NCBI GenBank assembly: GCA_903870145.1
Contig: CAIQBO010000028.1
Span: 41,887-105,886, forward strand
Direction: 5' to 3'
DNA length: 64,000 nt
Source: an uncultured Burkholderiales bacterium
GTDB taxonomy: Bacteria > Pseudomonadota > Gammaproteobacteria > Burkholderiales > Burkholderiaceae_C
The position numbers and the translations under genes are program-made. Positions 63,693-64,000 of this stretch are shown here, one piece after another; the first letter of the stretch is position 1; each line of letters opens with the position of its first letter. Under the pieces are notes generated by a model. The model was not told the origin of the DNA. It did no database searches and worked only from the letters and a program-made list of their open reading frames with translations.

Positions 63693-63751
63693 CTGTGCGG
63701 GGGCACAAACAAAGCGCAATCAGTTCTGTGCGTTGGAACTGTGCGGGGGCA
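63693..63751 (+). repeat. Direct repeat of 13 bases
   Basis: CTGTGCGGGGGCA occurs at 63693-63705 and again at 63739-63751, and TCTGTGCG at 63725 is a partial third copy. They lie between the RND operon promoter and the end of the GH16 gene. Role unknown; possibly a binding site pair or a slip product. Confidence 0.55.
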
Positions 63752-63753
63752 GG

Positions 63754-64000
63754 TCAGTTGCGCTGAAACACGCGGACATAGTCCACCTGCAAACCGACTG
63801 GGAAAATAGCGTTGTCCACGGGCCCCCCCAGGTCGCCCCCTATGGCCAGATTCAGGATTACAAACTGGGGTGCATCAAAAGGCCATATTTGCGCCCCGCC
63901 TAGCATTTTGGGAAAACGCAAATGCGCAAAATCATCCACCCCAAAGACCACCTCGGTGGGCGTCCAGAGCATTTGGTAGCGGTGAAATTGGTCGCAGGCG
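63754..64000 (-). CDS. GH16-family glycoside hydrolase, C-terminal end only
   Basis: The last 81 residues of a gene that runs off the window. They contain DQFHRYQMLWTPTEVVFGVD and LNLAIGGDLGGPVD and end in LQVDYVRVFQRN, the typical end of family 16 beta-glucanases (laminarinase/lichenase type), which cleave beta-1,3 or beta-1,3-1,4 glucans. The catalytic EIDxxE site lies upstream, outside the window, so activity cannot be judged. It would be secreted or periplasmic. Confidence 0.85.
   Translation of the reverse strand, partial: ACDQFHRYQMLWTPTEVVFGVDDFAHLRFPKMLGGAQIWPFDAPQFVILNLAIGGDLGGPVDNAIFPVGLQVDYVRVFQRN

Noticed and set aside
1..64000. tRNA or rRNA genes, CRISPR arrays, prophage or restriction systems
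   Set aside because: No tRNA T-loop patterns with matching acceptor stems, no regularly spaced repeats and no such protein families were found while reading both strands.

Overview
The window looks like chromosomal DNA of a betaproteobacterium of the order Burkholderiales, most probably a Comamonadaceae member of the Limnohabitans/Rhodoferax kind. This is inferred from gene content: three Bug-type solute receptors, the fur-bamE-dapB order, an HprK/PtsN pair, the proteobacterial GshA type, and many TACAAT-like -10 boxes. It is gene-dense (no gene-free stretch over 300 bases) and reads as core plus metabolic genome. I saw no prophage, transposase, tRNA, rRNA or CRISPR array.

Layout. 1-2.3 kb: end of an exbB gene, two exbD genes and glucokinase. 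2.3-11.8 kb (minus strand): a Bug receptor, then a seven-gene operon that joins a complete branched-chain-type ABC transporter (livGHMKF) to two acyl-CoA ligases. A Crp/Fnr-type regulator diverges from it. 12-16.7 kb: an rRNA pseudouridine synthase, a periplasmic binding protein, and htpG behind a near-consensus heat-shock promoter. 16.7-21.9 kb (minus): an overlapping cluster of NodI/NodJ-like exporter, metallophosphoesterase, a Ser/Thr kinase fused to a universal-stress domain, and an SrkA-like kinase. 22-24.2 kb: gentisate dioxygenase and a 3-hydroxybenzoate 6-hydroxylase-like enzyme. 24.3-36.7 kb: psd, kup, gshA, proA, holA, lptE, leuS, a TolQ/TolR-like pair, dapB and bamE. 36.8-41.7 kb: fur, hprK, ptsN, hpf, an MFS exporter and a patatin-like lipase. 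41.8-43 kb: corA behind a long structured leader with two possible upstream ORFs. 43-50.9 kb: mtnN, fadD, the three-part pnt transhydrogenase, a lytic transglycosylase, mnmA and a DUF1439 protein. 51-56.7 kb: two Bug receptors, a cyclophilin lipoprotein, a nested palindromic repeat and tcuAB. 56.7-64 kb: an atypical SDR, a DUF3422 protein, an RND efflux operon with a DUF2892 membrane protein, and the end of a GH16 glycosidase gene.

Functionally the window describes an aerobic heterotroph that scavenges organic acids (Bug receptors, Liv transporter, Tcu, gentisate genes). It also carries envelope biogenesis (lptE, bamE, psd, Tol/Exb motors) and stress or ion control (htpG, kinase cluster, kup, corA, fur, hpf). 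The most unusual signals are non-coding: the corA leader, the three-tier palindrome between the cyclophilin gene and tcuB, a hairpin with a U-run touching the kup start codon, and a palindrome in the promoter of the RND operon. Among proteins, the kinase/phosphatase cluster beside htpG stands out.
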